A stretch of DNA of 64,000 nt, taken from the NCBI GenBank assembly GCA_021151835.1, contig JAGKWO010000009.1:62001-126000 (forward strand), in the 5' to 3' direction. Made by a program: the position numbers and the translations under genes. Below the pieces are notes generated by a model, which saw only the letters and a list, made by a program, of their open reading frames with translations, had not been told where the DNA came from and made no database searches. This document shows positions 63,365 through 64,000 of the stretch, in pieces; position 1 is the first letter of the stretch; each line of letters begins with the position of its first letter. Source of the stretch: Gammaproteobacteria bacterium (GTDB lineage: Bacteria; Pseudomonadota; Gammaproteobacteria; Pseudomonadales; Cellvibrionaceae).

Positions 63365-64000
63365 ATGGCGGGCGCCAGTTTACTTACGTTACTAGATGAT
63401 ATCGCTACGGTATTGGATGATGTGGCGGTAATGACCAAAGTTGCCGCCAAAAAAACCGCCGGTGTCCTGGGCGATGATCTGGCGCTGAATGCACAGCAAG
63501 TACAAGGAATTCGTGCCGAACGCGAATTGCCGGTTGTGTGGGCTGTTGCAAAAGGTTCTGCGGTCAACAAACTGATATTGGTTCCCGCCGCACTTTTAAT
63601 CAGTGCTTTTGTGCCCTGGCTGATCATTCCGTTATTAATGATCGGTGGTGCCTATTTGTGTTTTGAAGGTTTTGAAAAACTTGCACACAAATTTCTTCAT
63701 TCAAAAGACGAAGACAAGGTGCATCGCAAGGAATTAATTGAAGCCGTAGCCAACCCGGCTGTGGATATGGTTGCTTTCGAAAAGGAAAAAATCAAAGGTG
63801 CAGTGCGCACGGATTTTATTTTGTCTGCAGAAATTATTGTAATCGCGTTGGGAACTGTTGCCGCCGCGACTTTTGCAAAGCAAGCAGCGGTGGTTGTCAG
63901 TATCGCCATTTTGATGACCATTGGTGTGTATGGTTTGGTTGCATTGATCGTAAAACTTGACGATATGGGCGCGCACCTGTGCAAGCAACAAAATACCGTT
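63365..64000 (+). CDS. DUF808 (YedI-like) membrane protein, 5' part
   Basis: The first 212 codons of a gene that runs off the window. MAGASLLTLLDDIATVLDDVAVMTKVAAKKTAGVLGDDLALN is split here only for recognition of DUF808: the pattern ASLLTLLDDI, KTAGVLGDDLA and LCFEGFEKLAHK is diagnostic. Three or more membrane helices. Function unknown. No stop codon before 64000. Confidence 0.88.
   Translation, partial: MAGASLLTLLDDIATVLDDVAVMTKVAAKKTAGVLGDDLALNAQQVQGIRAERELPVVWAVAKGSAVNKLILVPAALLISAFVPWLIIPLLMIGGAYLCFEGFEKLAHKFLHSKDEDKVHRKELIEAVANPAVDMVAFEKEKIKGAVRTDFILSAEIIVIALGTVAAATFAKQAAVVVSIAILMTIGVYGLVALIVKLDDMGAHLCKQQNTV

Noticed and set aside
1..64000. tRNA, rRNA, CRISPR array, insertion sequence or prophage
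   Set aside because: None found by eye on either strand; no transposase, integrase or spacer-repeat pattern.

Overview
The window looks like chromosomal DNA from a free-living gammaproteobacterium of the Cellvibrio type. The family assignment is inference: it rests on poly-serine linkers in exported proteins, large TonB-dependent receptors, secreted and lipoprotein glycoside hydrolases (GH5, GH88/105), a gum-type exopolysaccharide (EPS) cluster, and gammaproteobacterial housekeeping gene order. No rRNA, tRNA, CRISPR array, transposase or prophage was seen. The last gene runs off the right edge.

Layout. 1-2.8 kb: a DUF1415 protein, a small membrane protein, then an A/T-rich pair (exported small protein plus class-3 lipase) behind a perfect CRP-type palindrome. 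2.85-9.9 kb, minus strand: TonB-dependent receptor, Gfo/Idh/MocA oxidoreductase, CvfB-like S1 protein, and a two-gene DapA-like/class II aldolase operon divergent from a MocR regulator (10.0-11.6 kb). 11.6-18.5 kb: M50 protease, Oar-type TonB receptor, a lipoprotein and a DUF3300 lipoprotein. 18.7-20.7 kb: minCDE. 20.8-26.0 kb: DEDDh exonuclease, YceI lipoprotein, YjgR-type ATPase, RoxA-like dihaem protein, YgjP-like peptidase. 26.3-40.3 kb: EPS locus in two converging transcripts. The plus transcript has a WcaJ-type initiating transferase and an EpsL-like outer-membrane protein. The ten-gene minus transcript has EpsE/EpsF/EpsG-type export genes, a polymerase, glycosyltransferases including a GumK homologue, a GH5 glucanase and a Wzx flippase. 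Both have candidate sigma-54 promoters. 40.7 kb: glyA.

42.7-51.1 kb is an accessory surface/secretion module. It holds two propeptide-less metzincin proteases (one with a GlyGly-CTERM tail, one with a coiled-coil tail), an OmpA protein, a lipoprotein with 19 thrombospondin type 3 repeats, and a membrane-anchored protein that looks like the missing protease propeptide as a separate gene. This split protease/propeptide arrangement, comparable in layout to Lif foldases and the CpaB chaperone, is the best candidate here for an undescribed system.

51.2-54.6 kb: diguanylate cyclase, GH88/105 hydrolase, MAPEG protein. 54.8-63.2 kb: nrdR-ribD-RDD-ribE-ribBX-ribH-nusB-thiL-pgpA-ribA-dapB, interrupted by two copies of a palindromic intergenic repeat, one of which supplies the ribE stop codon. 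A DUF808 gene follows, cut by the window end.
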